From contig JACDHD010000003.1 of the NCBI GenBank assembly GCA_013821265.1, positions 1-64,000 on the forward strand: a DNA stretch of 64,000 nucleotides, given 5' to 3'. Numbering within the stretch: position 1 is the stretch's first letter; every line of letters begins with the position of its first letter. The translations under genes and the position numbers were made by a program. This document shows, one piece after another, positions 19,069 to 27,863 of this stretch. Source of the DNA: Parachlamydiaceae bacterium. GTDB taxonomy: Bacteria; Chlamydiota; Chlamydiia; Chlamydiales; Parachlamydiaceae. The notes beneath the pieces are model-generated. The model worked only from the letters and a program-made list of their open reading frames with translations, ran no database searches and was not told the origin of the DNA.

Positions 19069-20313
19069 ATGGTTGATATGAACCCTCGCGAAGCTGCCTA
19101 CCTAGCTCTATTAAGTTCCTCTAGAGAAGAGGTCTTCATTGCCAATTTTTTGGAACAATGGAGACTGAGTACACAGCCCTCTTCACTAGATTTACATTTC
19201 GCTCAGCAACTTGCCAACGGCACTTCCCAAATGTCCCTATCGCTTGATTATTTAGCTGTGCAATTAAACGATGGAAAGAAAATTTCCATTAAACAAAAAG
19301 AACGATTGCTCCTACGCCTAAGTCTTTTCCAATTTTATTTCCTGGATCGTGTTCCTATTTATGCGATCGCAGATGAAATGATGGATATCGCCAATCGCTA
19401 TTGTCACCGCTCCTTTACAAGTTTTCTCAATTTTCTTTTGCGAAAATTACCCCAAGCAAATCTAAACTTACCTGCTGGAGATGATGCTGAGAGTTTAAGT
19501 ATCCGCTTTTCCTACCCTCTTTATTTCGTGAAAAATTTGCGTTCTCATTATAGCGTTGAAACCACAAAACAAATTTTAGAATCCGGAAATAAACCTGCTC
19601 CTGTGATGGCCAGAATACGCTCAGAACGTCTGTGCCAAGAACAAACAGGATTTCCCATTATTTGCTCTACCCCATTACCTGTAGCAGTTATCAAAGATCC
19701 TATTCTCTTTCAAACAATCGCAGAATCTTCTCACTACTATATCCAAAACGCTACTCCGGCAACTTTGTTAGGAAATTTATGTCTTCTCGATTGGCCTCCC
19801 AGCCGCATCTTAGACTTATGTGCATCTCCTGGGGGTAAACTACTGGCTGTAGCAGATGCCTTTCCTGACGCACAGCTATATGCGAACGACCTCTCTCTAG
19901 ACAAGATGATTCGACTCCAAAAAAATTGTGAAAAATATGGCATTCACGCCACCCTCTCATGTATGCGTGGAGAAGACTTTACATCAGAAAAACCATTTGA
20001 TCTAATTATCTTGGATGTCCCCTGTAGTAATAGCGGAGTCCTCAACAAACGCTCTGAAGCCAGATGGCGTCTCTCAGAAGAAAATATTCTGAAACTTAAA
20101 GAACTCCAAAAACAGTTGTTCGAACACGCTCTAAGTCTATTAGCAACTAACGGCGAAATCTGGTACATGACCTGCAGCATTCTACCGGAAGAGAACGAAG
20201 ATTTTATTTCAGAGATGTGCCAAAGCTATTCGCTAAAAATACGCCAACGTCAAACCATTTTACCTAATGCAGAGGGCTGGGATGGCGGGTTTGCCTGCGC
20301 ATTAACTCGTTGA
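19069..20313 (+). CDS. rsmB: 16S rRNA m5C967 methyltransferase RsmB-like
   Basis: SAM-dependent rRNA cytosine-5 methyltransferase of the Sun/RsmB family, about 414 residues. The N-terminal part resembles the NusB-like RNA-binding domain; the catalytic domain has motif I (DLCASPGGKLLAVA), the motif IV cysteine in DVPCSNSGVL near residue 314 and the motif VI catalytic cysteine in MTCSILPEEN near residue 366. The open frame begins at 19006 inside the repeat, encoding repeat-derived residues; the ATG at 19069 (or 19078) is the likely start. pgeF follows 9 bases later, so the two form an operon. Confidence 0.92.
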   Translation: MVDMNPREAAYLALLSSSREEVFIANFLEQWRLSTQPSSLDLHFAQQLANGTSQMSLSLDYLAVQLNDGKKISIKQKERLLLRLSLFQFYFLDRVPIYAIADEMMDIANRYCHRSFTSFLNFLLRKLPQANLNLPAGDDAESLSIRFSYPLYFVKNLRSHYSVETTKQILESGNKPAPVMARIRSERLCQEQTGFPIICSTPLPVAVIKDPILFQTIAESSHYYIQNATPATLLGNLCLLDWPPSRILDLCASPGGKLLAVADAFPDAQLYANDLSLDKMIRLQKNCEKYGIHATLSCMRGEDFTSEKPFDLIILDVPCSNSGVLNKRSEARWRLSEENILKLKELQKQLFEHALSLLATNGEIWYMTCSILPEENEDFISEMCQSYSLKIRQRQTILPNAEGWDGGFACALTR

Positions 20314-20322
20314 GGAAATAAG

Positions 20323-21078
20323 ATGCAACGCAAGCAAAAAGGCAACGTTGTTTGGTTAGAATTTGATCTTTTAGCCAATATCCCTAACCTGAGACACGGC
20401 GTTTTTTTGCGTCATGGCGGCTGTAGCACGACTCCCTACGATTCCTTAAACATGGCAGATAACGTCGGGGATGATCCTGCAGTCGTCCAACGCAATAAAA
20501 AACTTGCGATGGAGTGCTTAAATATCCCCCGCTTAGACTTCGTCAGACAATGTCACGGAAAAGATGCTCACGAAATCTCTGCAAACGTTACAGAAAACAT
20601 TCCCCAAGCTGATGCCCTAATAACCTCTCAACCTAACGTGGGATTAATGATCACCCACGCCGACTGCCAAGCAGCCATTATTTATGATCCCACCCACCAC
20701 GCCTTAGCAATGGTACATTCCGGCTGGCGCGGAAGCATCCAAAATATCTACGCTGCTACAATAGAAAAAATGAAAGCACGCTACCAATCGCAACCGTCCG
20801 ATCTCCTTGTATGCATCTCGCCCAGTTTAGGACCCTCTAGCGCTCAGTTTATTAACTATCGACAAGAGCTCCCAGAAACATTTTTGCCTTTTCAGACTAC
20901 CCCAGAGCACTTTGATTTTTGGGAAATCAGCCGCATGCAATTAAAAGCTTGCGGAGTCCTAAATTCCCACATCGAGATTGCGGAAATAGACACCCTTTCC
21001 AATCCTCAAGATTTTTATTCTTTCCGTCGCGAAAAAGTCACTGGCAGACATGCCACAGTGGCAAGTGCAGGGGCATAG
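20323..21078 (+). CDS. pgeF: PgeF/YfiH laccase-domain protein
   Basis: A 251-residue protein of the DUF152 (LACC1/YfiH) family. The conserved metal ligands are visible: H78 in RQCHGKD, C115 in HADCQ and H132 in VHSGWRG. Family members are zinc-dependent and have been shown to act on purine nucleosides (phosphorylase/deaminase); in E. coli the protein corrects misplaced amino acids in peptidoglycan precursors. Both activities are known from relatives, not shown here. GAGGAA sits 7 bases ahead of the ATG. It follows rsmB directly and converges with doxX across a repeat. Confidence 0.9.
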   Translation: MQRKQKGNVVWLEFDLLANIPNLRHGVFLRHGGCSTTPYDSLNMADNVGDDPAVVQRNKKLAMECLNIPRLDFVRQCHGKDAHEISANVTENIPQADALITSQPNVGLMITHADCQAAIIYDPTHHALAMVHSGWRGSIQNIYAATIEKMKARYQSQPSDLLVCISPSLGPSSAQFINYRQELPETFLPFQTTPEHFDFWEISRMQLKACGVLNSHIEIAEIDTLSNPQDFYSFRREKVTGRHATVASAGA

Positions 21079-21183
21079 CCACAAAGGCCTTCACCTAGTT
21101 ATGTTTAAAATACTTATGAGCCCTCAAGCGGCTAAGGCCTCTAGCATCGAAAATTAACTTTAGTTTGTCGGGAAGGCTGCCGA

Positions 21184-21280
21184 TATGGTAGCCAGGCCGT
21201 CCCGGCCTGGTAAAAAAAGGACGACCAGACCGGGACGGTCTGGCTACCTTATTATCGCGGCCTGCAGATGTGTCCAACTG
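21184..21280. repeat. GTCCCGG palindrome with one element end
   Basis: In the convergent pgeF/doxX gap, 21187-21248 is nearly identical to the palindrome at 4573-4640 (GGTAGCCAGGCCGTCCCGG arms). The upstream segment (GCGGCTAAGGCCTCTAGCAT, 21128-21147) also matches the sequence ahead of the 4.57-kb copy. At about 21267-21285 is GATGTGTCCAACTGTAA, the terminal sequence of the mobile element at 40.73 kb, so this is a degraded or truncated relative of it. Confidence 0.85.
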
Positions 21281-21315
21281 TAAAGCCAAGGCTCCTCACT
21301 CCAAAAAGTGCATAT

Positions 21316-21792
21316 TTACTTACTCTTGCCGCCTTTGCTGAAGAGTCTTTGGATGATGTAATCCACGGAAAATTTGCCTGGTCCGAATGCAAAAATGATT
21401 AATGCCACGCAAAGATGAACAAAGGCACCTTGAACAAGAAGGGGTGAGACATCATTCCAAGCCGCTGTAAGGGCATCTGGGTGTGCGACAACTAATGCCA
21501 CAATCATCGTGATTGCAAGGGGAATCGATACAAGACGTGAAGCAAAACCGATGATTAAGCAAGCGCCTCCAATCATCTCTACATATCCAACAAGGTAAGC
21601 ACTAAATAGCGAGAACGGAATGTTCATATTTTCAAAGAAATTCGCAACTGTTTGTGGATCATTTAATTTTGTAGAACCCGCTAGAAACCAAGAGTATCCC
21701 CATAGTAACCTAAGGGCTAAAAGGATAAATGATTGTAGTGTTTCGCCTGCTCTTGCAACATTTCCGTATATTCTTTTTATCGCTTCTATCAT
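21316..21792 (-). CDS. DoxX family membrane protein
   Basis: A 158-residue integral membrane protein with four hydrophobic helices (about 22-38, 60-82, 85-104, 118-138). The arrangement and motifs (LLWGYSWFLAGSTKL, VGYVEMIGGACLIIGF, AFVHLCVALIIFAFGPGKFSVD) match the DoxX family; relatives are subunits of quinone-linked oxidoreductases or stress-related membrane proteins. Its specific role here is unknown. It starts 11 bases after the 851-residue gene, so the two are probably co-transcribed. Confidence 0.88.
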   Translation of the reverse strand: MIEAIKRIYGNVARAGETLQSFILLALRLLWGYSWFLAGSTKLNDPQTVANFFENMNIPFSLFSAYLVGYVEMIGGACLIIGFASRLVSIPLAITMIVALVVAHPDALTAAWNDVSPLLVQGAFVHLCVALIIFAFGPGKFSVDYIIQRLFSKGGKSK

Positions 21793-21803
21793 CGTTATGC
21801 CCT

Positions 21804-24359
21804 TTATGCTTTAGATTGTTTCTTATCTGGAGTCGTCGCCGCCTTTACTTTTTGTATGCATCTTTCTACGACCATTATTTGCATCTTCTTCTTCCAAAGG
21901 AGCGATCCAGAAGCACTTCGATCATAAGCCTCTGCTAAATATTTTTTAATCACTATTTTCAAATCAAATTTCTTTTTCGCGTCTTCAGGGAGCTCTTTAT
22001 AAATCGATTCGACCAATTCACTCATATCCGCAACTAATTGTTTTGCTCGTGGAGTTTTTGGTTCAACAGATTCTGGGTTTTGTTCTAAGGCATATTGAAC
22101 AGCGTTTCGATACACTGACGCTTCCTTCATCTGATTGCGCACTTGAGAATTCACCATCAGATAGCGAAAAATATATGGATTATTGTTTGCAATTTGCCAT
22201 ATGAGTAATTCAAATTCATCAAAATCTAACGAACCAAATTCTGTAGGGTGAGTCGATACAATCACCTTGGGGTTATCTAATGGATCTTGTCCACTTTTTC
22301 TTAACCGTAATTGCTTGACTATCAAACGCACATCTCTTGCGTGTTTTACAGCTAGTTGCAAACACTCCAAGTACATATCTGCTTTTTCTGAATCGGCTTT
22401 TGCTATTTGTTCTTTAGCTTCTGCCTGCTTCACCCAATCTAATAATTCTCCATCTACTGATTTCGTCGTCCACTCTAATGTATCGAATGGAAAAAGGTAT
22501 TCTTCAATAGACACTAATCCTTCTCTATCTACGTCATGAATGGTTACCCTCGGAAACAGATTAGGCACCTCTCCAAATGTGCTGCGTGCGCTTTTTTCCA
22601 TTTCAAACCGTCTCAACTCTAGATCCAAACGGTTTTGTCCAAAGCGCACAGCCGAAGCATGCCCTTGAACTCGAAAGACTCGCGTACGATCCTGCTCTTC
22701 TGATTTTTTCGACTGTTCTGAATCGCCAAGCGTAAGTCGCTCCTTGTTGCAATAGACAATACTGCTGCGAGGCTGTAATGTCGCGCGCCAACGAAGGTAG
22801 GCGGGATCTGGAGCATACAGTGGCATCTCCACTTTTTCTGGTTTAAGGTTCAAGACCGTGGGGGTTTTCTGCAGGAGCTTTTCCCCTAATTGTTTTAAAG
22901 CATACTCTAGGACGATAGCCATGCGTCTGGATACGACAGTACCTTGTCCTTCGAAACGAAATTTAACTAGGCTACGGATGCCTTCGCGCCAAACGCGTTG
23001 CGTATATGTCAAATCGCGAATGGTTATCCCATTAATTTTAGTTAGCCAATTGTTCACAACTCTTTGAGCAGGCTCCTCAAGGGGCTTTGCCACAATTTCT
23101 TTGCCTTTTTGTTCAGCCTCCAACATTTGATAGAGTTCCGCAACCGGCAATCCCTTTGCCAAATCTTTTAGAACAATTACGTTGTAGCTGTCTTGCCAAC
23201 AGGAAAGACTCGTTTCGTCTTTGATAAAAGCTTCGGTTTCTTTTAAATAAGGCTTAAATAGGCGTTTAACATTGGGAGATTTGTTTATCAGAACGAAGAA
23301 GCAATCGGTTGCATGATGCCACCCACGAATTGCCTTTTCTGCAGCCTGAAACTGTTGCGTCTGATCTTGTGTACGTACCTGCTCGGCTATTTGAACCAAT
23401 TTCTCATAATTAATGATATGTCGTTTGACTAACGTCCATTGCTTGTTGTAATCCTCGCGCATTCCTTTTATGGCAGTAGTAACATTGTTCTCGCGATGAG
23501 TCTGCCCCCTGCCGCAACAAACCAAGCGATAATAAACTCTCCAGAGCAATCCCCATCCACTTGCAGGATTATACAGTTTGCCAAAGAGGCCTGTAATGAG
23601 TTGAAGGCGTTCCGGAGCACTTTTTTCGTCTATCGCTTGCACTTCAGATTGCTTCACAAGCGTAGGATGCTGAGCTCTAATCGCTGAACACAATTCAACC
23701 AGATTATGCGTCAAAGCGCCTAGTTGAGGCTGCGGTTGAGGCGAAGCTAGAACGATCATGCGGTAGCAATCTTGCCAACCAGAACGGCTCGATTGGTCTT
23801 TGATAAAGGTCTCTTCTCCTACTAAATAAGGCTGAAATAGACGTTCCACACTAGCTGATTGGTTTAGTAACTCAATGAAGTTGTAGGTAGCATGATGCCA
23901 GGCACGAATTGCCTTTTCTGCAGCTCGAAACTGTCGTGTTTGATCTTGTGTGCGTAATTGCTCTTCTACTTGAAATAATCGGCTATAGTTAGCGACGTGT
24001 TGTTTTACCACCGACCACTGCGCATCGTACTCCTCGCGCATTCTTTTTATCGCAGCAACAACATGACGCTCTCGGTACGCTTGTCCTCTGCAGCAACAGA
24101 CCATGCGATAATATAATCTCCAGAAGACGCCCCATCCACTGGAAGGGTTACACAATTTGCCAAAGAGACCTGTGATCAGTTGAAGGCGTTCCGGAGCACG
24201 TTTTTCATCGTTAACTTTAACTTCTTGCTGCTGCATAAGCGTGGGATGCTGAGTTTTAATGGCTGCACACAATGTATTCAAGTCGCGAGATAAAGCGCCT
24301 AGTTGAGGTTGTTGTAAGACTGCGACTGGGACAACTGGGATGGCTTGGATGGATGACAT
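21804..24359 (-). CDS. 851-residue protein with internal tandem duplication
   Basis: No recognised family. Residues 18-205 and 211-398 are a tandem duplication offset by 193 residues: both copies contain PQLGAL, ERLQLITGLFGKL, a tract of three or two adjacent cysteines, TQDQT, AAEKAIR-WHHAT and a terminal GWQD/CWQD-type segment. The remaining half (about 420-851) is unique, mixed alpha/beta, with a basic C-terminal tail (TTPDKKQSKA). There is no signal peptide or membrane helix. Size, repeats and lack of relatives that I can name fit a type III secreted effector, but that is inference. It is followed after 11 bases by doxX. Confidence 0.8.
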   Translation of the reverse strand: MSSIQAIPVVPVAVLQQPQLGALSRDLNTLCAAIKTQHPTLMQQQEVKVNDEKRAPERLQLITGLFGKLCNPSSGWGVFWRLYYRMVCCCRGQAYRERHVVAAIKRMREEYDAQWSVVKQHVANYSRLFQVEEQLRTQDQTRQFRAAEKAIRAWHHATYNFIELLNQSASVERLFQPYLVGEETFIKDQSSRSGWQDCYRMIVLASPQPQPQLGALTHNLVELCSAIRAQHPTLVKQSEVQAIDEKSAPERLQLITGLFGKLYNPASGWGLLWRVYYRLVCCGRGQTHRENNVTTAIKGMREDYNKQWTLVKRHIINYEKLVQIAEQVRTQDQTQQFQAAEKAIRGWHHATDCFFVLINKSPNVKRLFKPYLKETEAFIKDETSLSCWQDSYNVIVLKDLAKGLPVAELYQMLEAEQKGKEIVAKPLEEPAQRVVNNWLTKINGITIRDLTYTQRVWREGIRSLVKFRFEGQGTVVSRRMAIVLEYALKQLGEKLLQKTPTVLNLKPEKVEMPLYAPDPAYLRWRATLQPRSSIVYCNKERLTLGDSEQSKKSEEQDRTRVFRVQGHASAVRFGQNRLDLELRRFEMEKSARSTFGEVPNLFPRVTIHDVDREGLVSIEEYLFPFDTLEWTTKSVDGELLDWVKQAEAKEQIAKADSEKADMYLECLQLAVKHARDVRLIVKQLRLRKSGQDPLDNPKVIVSTHPTEFGSLDFDEFELLIWQIANNNPYIFRYLMVNSQVRNQMKEASVYRNAVQYALEQNPESVEPKTPRAKQLVADMSELVESIYKELPEDAKKKFDLKIVIKKYLAEAYDRSASGSLLWKKKMQIMVVERCIQKVKAATTPDKKQSKA

Positions 24360-24397
24360 AAAATTTTCCTCTCGATTTTCTAGTCTGTCGTCCTTTT

Positions 24398-24502
24398 CCG
24401 TGCCCGTGCCCGACTTGCTAAAGAGTTACGTAAAATTGCAAAAATTTTATGCTTTACGTCATTTTTTTAGCGAATCGGGCACGGGCACGCTCACGGGCAC
24501 GG
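24398..24502. repeat. CGTGCCCGTGCCCGA inverted repeat, copy 1
   Basis: In the divergent gap 24360-24695, arms CGTGCCCGTGCCCGA and TCGGGCACGGGCACG enclose about 55 AT-rich bases, including an inner palindrome (ACGTAAAATTGCAAAAATTT region). The right arm is doubled (CTCACGGGCACGG). A second copy is at 46447-46570. The following bases (24550-24580) carry the complement of TTAGGTTTGAGTCGCCC seen near 4.7 kb. No gene was found in the gap. Confidence 0.88.
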
Positions 24503-24698
24503 AAGGGCAGCAGCTAGGGGTTACGACAGCTCTTTCGAACTTATGCAATTATCTCTTTAGGGCGACTCAAACCTAAGTTACGACTTCCGTAAACATGTAC
24601 TGTTACAGAATTTATAACACTCTTTCTCGATTTTAACAATAGACAATAATAATCCCTAGTAATAAAATTATCGTTCTACAATAACTTTTAATAACGTG

Positions 24699-25637
24699 AT
24701 GAATATGAAATTTTCCTCAAGAGTGACGCGCACGATATGGATCGTCTTAACAATTGTTGTGGCACTCATCGCTCTGCGAGCCTATTTCAGACTGACTGAT
24801 GACTTTCGCATTGCAAATATTTCTCACGAAATCCCTTACCATCCCGAATGGGAAATTCCTCACTTGAACTCCGCAGATCAAGCTGAAATTGATACAATTT
24901 TAAATCAGAAATTCACTTATCTAGGCAAAGGAGCTCAATCCTACGTTTTTGCTAGTGAAGACCAGCAATACGTCATCAAATTTTTTAAGTTTAAACACTT
25001 AAAACCTTCTTGGCTAGCGATGATGCTGCCAAACGTTGTCCCATTTTCTCCCTATCTTGAACGTGTTTCAACACGCAAGCAAAAAAAATTCAACAGCATT
25101 TTTGCTGGATATCGTTTGGCATATGATCTGAATCGCGATGAATCTGGATTAATCTACATGCAGCTAAACCCAACACAACAAAGTCGCACTGTCACCGTTA
25201 TCGATAAAATTGGTCTAGAACGCAACATCGACGTAGGCGCGGTACCTTTCATCATTCAATACAAAGGCGAAACATTCCGCACGATCCTCGCACAACTTCT
25301 AGATAATGGAGATCTGGAAACAGCAAAACAACGCATCGGACAAATGCTAGATCTCTACCAAAATGAATACCGCAAAGGAATCTATGATCGCGATCACGGT
25401 GTGCTGCATAATACCGGATTTATTGGAGACAAGCCTCTACACCTGGATGTGGGAAAACTGTCACAAGATGATCGCATCAAACAACAAGCTAACTACGAAC
25501 AAGATCTCGCCAAAGTGGTCGCACGCATGCTCCCTTGGCTAGAAACTAACTACCCACAATCGATTCATGCACTAACACAATACATTGAGCACAAATTGAC
25601 TCAGGACCTAGGACATCGTTTTGCAGTAGCACAGTGA
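24699..25637 (+). CDS. Membrane-anchored protein with kinase-like motifs
   Basis: About 312 residues with one N-terminal membrane helix (WIVLTIVVALIALRAYF). The following domain has features of the protein-kinase fold: a glycine-rich stretch LGKGAQSYVF (about 76-85), a lysine in YVIKFFK (K95) and, far downstream, YDRDHGVLHN (about 230) followed by LHLDVGKL, which could stand for the catalytic loop and the metal-binding D. Substrate unknown; small-molecule kinases and pseudokinases share such motifs. The frame opens with GTG at 24696, but the ATG at 24699 or 24705 is more likely. Its stop overlaps the GTG start of comF. Confidence 0.75.
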   Translation: MNMKFSSRVTRTIWIVLTIVVALIALRAYFRLTDDFRIANISHEIPYHPEWEIPHLNSADQAEIDTILNQKFTYLGKGAQSYVFASEDQQYVIKFFKFKHLKPSWLAMMLPNVVPFSPYLERVSTRKQKKFNSIFAGYRLAYDLNRDESGLIYMQLNPTQQSRTVTVIDKIGLERNIDVGAVPFIIQYKGETFRTILAQLLDNGDLETAKQRIGQMLDLYQNEYRKGIYDRDHGVLHNTGFIGDKPLHLDVGKLSQDDRIKQQANYEQDLAKVVARMLPWLETNYPQSIHALTQYIEHKLTQDLGHRFAVAQ

Positions 25638-26350
25638 ACACACTTTTAACGATTGGAAAATCCCTCCTCAATTTTGTTTATCCTCCCTTTTGTCTACACT
25701 GCCAAGAGGCTCTGCATGCCACCCACAGCTTACTCTGTGCAACATGCTTGGAACAGTTAGATCTGATCGACTCGTCAACACGCTGTCCACTCTGCTTTTC
25801 TACCGATTTCAATCCAGTCAACCTCCTCTGTTTCGATTGTAAACATACTCCATCCCCCTTTAATGGTGTTGCAGCCGCATTTGACTACATAGGTCCTGCC
25901 GCCACACTCATCAAACAATTAAAATATTCAGACAAACCTTTTTTAGCTGATGGCTGTGGAGCCTATTTAGCTGCACAATTCCTACAGCTAGATTGGCCAA
26001 TGCCCGACATAATAGTACCCGTCCCCATCCCCCTCACACGCTTACTCACACGCGGATATAACCAAAGCGCCCTTTTAGCCGAAAATGTTGCCACCCTCTT
26101 ACAAAGACCCACGGTTCACGCACTTTCTCGATCAAGCGGCGACTACAGCCAAGCAGGTCTAACCCGCAAACAACGCCTCACCCTAGACGGTAAAGGCATC
26201 ACCCTACGCTCCAACGCCAGCATTCAAGACAAAATAATCCTTCTAATCGATGACGTCTGGACCACAGGCAGCACCATGCGCATGTGCTCCGAAGCCCTCT
26301 CCGAAGGCTACCCCAGCAAAATCTATTGCCTCACCTTCTGCCGCGCTTGA
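25634..26350 (+). CDS. comF: ComF family phosphoribosyltransferase-like protein
   Basis: A 238-residue protein: N-terminal double zinc-ribbon (CLHCQEAL, CATCLEQ, CPLCFS, CFDC) followed by a phosphoribosyltransferase domain with RGYNQSALLAENVA and the PRPP-binding loop LLIDDVWTTGSTM near residues 203-216. ComF proteins take part in DNA uptake and processing during natural competence. The start is GTG, overlapping the TGA of the upstream gene (GTGA), which implies translational coupling. Directly after the stop are short hairpins of the stop-codon repeat family. Confidence 0.93.
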   Translation: MNTLLTIGKSLLNFVYPPFCLHCQEALHATHSLLCATCLEQLDLIDSSTRCPLCFSTDFNPVNLLCFDCKHTPSPFNGVAAAFDYIGPAATLIKQLKYSDKPFLADGCGAYLAAQFLQLDWPMPDIIVPVPIPLTRLLTRGYNQSALLAENVATLLQRPTVHALSRSSGDYSQAGLTRKQRLTLDGKGITLRSNASIQDKIILLIDDVWTTGSTMRMCSEALSEGYPSKIYCLTFCRA

Positions 26351-26352
26351 GG

Positions 26353-26771
26353 GAAGGGCTCTGCCCTTCCATCCCGTAAGGGACTCCGTCCCTTAACCCT
26401 GCAAAAGGGCCGTGGGCCCTCTTGACACCCTTTTAGTTGAGATTCACAACCTAAAAATTTTACTTCGTAAATTTCTATGTTGCAAATCTCCATTTAAAGA
26501 AAATCAAGTCCCAAGCACTTTAGAGTTAAGAGAATACAGTTCTTTCGGAATAAAGAGTAAGAGTCCCACCGCAGCCTGAACGTAACTAGGTTACATCGTT
26601 TACTGTTATCCTTTTCCGAGACTTATTAACATTGTTGGCTATAGAAAATAAGGTACAAACAAAAAAAAATTGAGATCGCATTATGTTAATCAGTAAACTC
26701 GAATCTGGTTGGGACGTAACGAGTAAGATAAAAAAAGTTTTCCGTCCCGGGGTTAAGGGGCAGGGCCCCTT
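26353..26771. repeat. Short hairpins at both ends of the comF/corA gap
   Basis: The 432-base convergent gap has no credible gene. At the comF end are GAAGGGCTCTGCCCTTC (26353-26369), TAAGGGACTCCGTCCCTTAA (26377-26396) and an AGGGCCGTGGGCCCT hairpin just beyond. At the corA end is AAGGGGCAGGGCCCCTT (26755-26771). The words GAGGGC and GACACCCTTTTAGT parallel the lepB/ileS arms. A segment at 26697-26730 (TCGAATCTGG, GACGTAACGAGTAAGAT) matches, in reverse complement, sequence inside the foldback element near 53.86 kb. These hairpins are plausible terminators for both genes. Confidence 0.8.
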
Positions 26772-26782
26772 TTGCGCGCGCA

Positions 26783-27850
26783 TTAAATCCAGTGTTTGCG
26801 GCGGAAGAAGATGAGCATTCCTAGTGCAGCTGTGCCCATAATGCCTAGGGTGAAATAGTACCCCCATTGCCATCTTAGTTCGGGCATGTGATCAAAGTTC
26901 ATGCCGTAGATACTTGCGATGAAGGTGAGGGGGACGAAGATGGTCGACACGATGGTGAGAACCTTCATGATTTCGTTCATGCGTTGGCTCATGTTGGAGA
27001 GATAGACGTCGAGCATACCTGAGGCGATGTCGCGAAAGCTTTCGATCGTATCGATTGCTTGGATGGTGTGGTCGTATACATCGTGCATATAGAGTTGTGT
27101 TGCGCTGGAAATGAGAGGAGTTTCTAGGCGACGGAAGCTATTGACCACTTCGCGCATTGGCCAAACGGATTTTCGTAATAAGATGATTTCGCGTTTGGCA
27201 CGTTGAATTTTGTTCATGACAGTTGGTTTAGGTGCATGCATGAGGGTATCTTCTAGATCATCTAGCTTTTTATCTACTGCCTCTAAAACAACGAAGTAGT
27301 TGTCGACGATGCTATCGATGATGGCGTAGCAGAGGTAGTCGGCGCCCATGCTGCGAATCCGAGTACTTCCGCTGCGGATGCGATTGCGAATGGGTTCAAA
27401 GATATCTTTGGTATTTTCTAGAAAGGAGATGACATAGTTTGGACCTAAAATCACGCTAATCTGTTCATCTTCCAAAATATCTAGTTCTTCGCGGAAGGTC
27501 AGCATGCGCATGACAATAAAAATATGAGACTTATAGTCATCTAGTTTAGAGCGTTGCGTCGCGTTCATGACATCTTCAAGAAGCAATCCATGCAAGTCGA
27601 AGTGCTTTCCTATTGTTTTGAGGACACTGCTGTCGTGAATGCCGCGCACATTAATCCATGTTACCGAGGGAGTGTGTAAAAATTGCACACATTCTTCTGC
27701 TGTGATGTCGTCACGCTCAACGAGATGGGCGGGATCGTAGTCGATCATCGAAATGTGAATTTTTGGATTGACGATGTTGCCGACGTGGACTAAAGCCCCT
27801 GGAGGAAGCCCTGCTTTTTTGCTGCGTTTTTTCGTAATCAATGATGTCAT
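26783..27850 (-). CDS. corA: CorA family divalent metal transporter
   Basis: A 355-residue inner-membrane channel for Mg2+ (and often Co2+ or Ni2+). The long N-terminal cytoplasmic domain ends in a stalk helix, followed by two C-terminal membrane helices; the selectivity motif GMN is present in IASIYGMNFDHMPEL, and the C-terminus is the basic FFRRKHWI. It starts only 13 bases after the stop of the DUF2063 gene on the same strand, so it is the likely fifth gene of the precursor-DUF692-DUF2063 operon. That position suggests a tie to metal homeostasis, though CorA may simply be an unrelated passenger. Confidence 0.95.
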   Translation of the reverse strand: MTSLITKKRSKKAGLPPGALVHVGNIVNPKIHISMIDYDPAHLVERDDITAEECVQFLHTPSVTWINVRGIHDSSVLKTIGKHFDLHGLLLEDVMNATQRSKLDDYKSHIFIVMRMLTFREELDILEDEQISVILGPNYVISFLENTKDIFEPIRNRIRSGSTRIRSMGADYLCYAIIDSIVDNYFVVLEAVDKKLDDLEDTLMHAPKPTVMNKIQRAKREIILLRKSVWPMREVVNSFRRLETPLISSATQLYMHDVYDHTIQAIDTIESFRDIASGMLDVYLSNMSQRMNEIMKVLTIVSTIFVPLTFIASIYGMNFDHMPELRWQWGYYFTLGIMGTAALGMLIFFRRKHWI

Positions 27851-27863
27851 CGCAAGTTGTCTT

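Noticed and set aside
26586-26873. Minus-strand open frame of 95 codons
   Set aside because: It overlaps the 3' end of corA in another frame and encodes the repeat hairpin.
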